A stretch of DNA of 64,000 nucleotides from Ornithinimicrobium tianjinense. GTDB taxonomy: Bacteria; Actinomycetota; Actinomycetes; Actinomycetales; Dermatophilaceae. Of this stretch, positions 63,950-64,000 are shown piece after piece; position 1 is the first letter of the stretch, and every line of letters begins with the position of its first letter. Made by a program: the position numbers and the translations under genes. Under the pieces are notes generated by a model that was given only the letters and a program-made list of their open reading frames with translations, did not search any database and was not told the DNA's origin. The stretch spans positions 154,731-218,730 of the forward strand of contig NZ_BMEM01000005.1 of assembly GCF_014636495.1 (NCBI RefSeq), in the 5' to 3' direction.

Positions 63950-64000
63950 GCGCTTGAAAACTGAGCAGGTACGGCGCTCGAAAAGTGAGCACTCTTCGAC
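63950..64000. mobile_element. Possible insertion-sequence end (IS21-type terminal repeats)
   Basis: Two imperfect direct repeats, GCTTGAAAACTGAGCAGG and GCTCGAAAAGTGAGCACT, occur 26 bases apart at the right edge. Repeated GAAAAsTGAGCA motifs are typical ends of IS21-like elements in actinobacteria. The transposase would lie outside the window, so this is uncertain. Confidence 0.5.

Overview
This window is chromosomal DNA of a high-GC actinobacterium. GTG starts, 1-4 base ATGA/GTGA gene overlaps, a mycothiol-type maleylpyruvate isomerase-like protein, an F420-type (LLM) oxidoreductase, an EtfD-like membrane iron-sulfur reductase, DUF6458, a DUF222-HNH endonuclease and a WXG100/TNT toxin cassette all fit Actinomycetes. 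A relative of Micrococcales (Intrasporangiaceae or Ornithinimicrobiaceae type) is my inference; no rRNA gene is present to confirm it. Most genes are housekeeping or transport, with small accessory islands between them.

Layout. 1-1.3 kb: minus-strand pair of a membrane protein and a caspase-like peptidase running off the left edge. 1.3-5.5 kb: TPP riboswitch and thiamine transporter thiBPQ, with a short repeat family between and inside the genes. 5.6-14.5 kb: membrane protein, DUF222-HNH endonuclease, lipoprotein, large secreted S8 subtilase, thioesterase, DUF2891 protein. 14.5-19.7 kb: M15-like peptidoglycan protein, SulP transporter, NhaA antiporter with a Ca-loop-like tail, CPBP protease. 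19.8-24.6 kb: Met/His/Asp-rich secreted protein, GNAT, S4 RNA-binding protein, PdxK, HisC, membrane protein of the phage-holin family, dienelactone hydrolase. 24.7-28.4 kb: branched-chain 2-oxoacid (or pyruvate) dehydrogenase E1alpha-E1beta-E2. 28.6-31.5 kb: minus-strand type VII-style toxin operon (WXG100-like protein, TNT NADase-type toxin, candidate immunity protein, degenerate TNT paralogue).

31.6-39.1 kb: small unknown genes, patatin, maleylpyruvate isomerase-like protein, lipoprotein, CopD-CtaG fusion, nitrilase-family hydrolase, DUF6458, GtrA. 39.1-42.2 kb: tandem repeats, acyl-CoA dehydrogenase, LLM oxidoreductase. 42.3-47.9 kb: Dpp/Opp-type ABC operon containing an MTH1187-type thiamine-binding protein. 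48-52.1 kb: pntA, pntB and a P1 peptidase. 52.2-57.4 kb: SDR, FadD-like ligase, class III aminotransferase, CutA, a near-perfect palindrome with two convergent DnaA-box sequences, tRNA-Gly(CCC), dcd. 57.5-59.2 kb: decayed glycosyltransferase/TetR pair. 59.2-63.7 kb: EtfD-like reductase, cysK-cysE with a strong candidate operator, YtxH-like protein. 63.8-64 kb: tRNA-Ser(TGA) and terminal repeats resembling an insertion sequence end.

Connections. Thiamine appears twice, as thiBPQ under a TPP riboswitch and as the MTH1187 protein in the Dpp-like operon. Acyl-CoA dehydrogenase, FadD-like ligase, thioesterase and EtfD fit fatty-acid oxidation feeding electrons to the membrane. CysK and CysE make cysteine, which also supplies mycothiol. 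No stretch above 300 bases lacks a gene; the longest gap (8545-8827) holds a terminator and a CRP/GlxR-like site. The most unusual points are the TNT cassette with its degenerate paralogue, the caspase module, the DnaA-box palindrome, the double-pseudogene locus, the repeat family read into thiQ, and a dispersed motif (GGCATAC/GTATGCC) found about 46 times.
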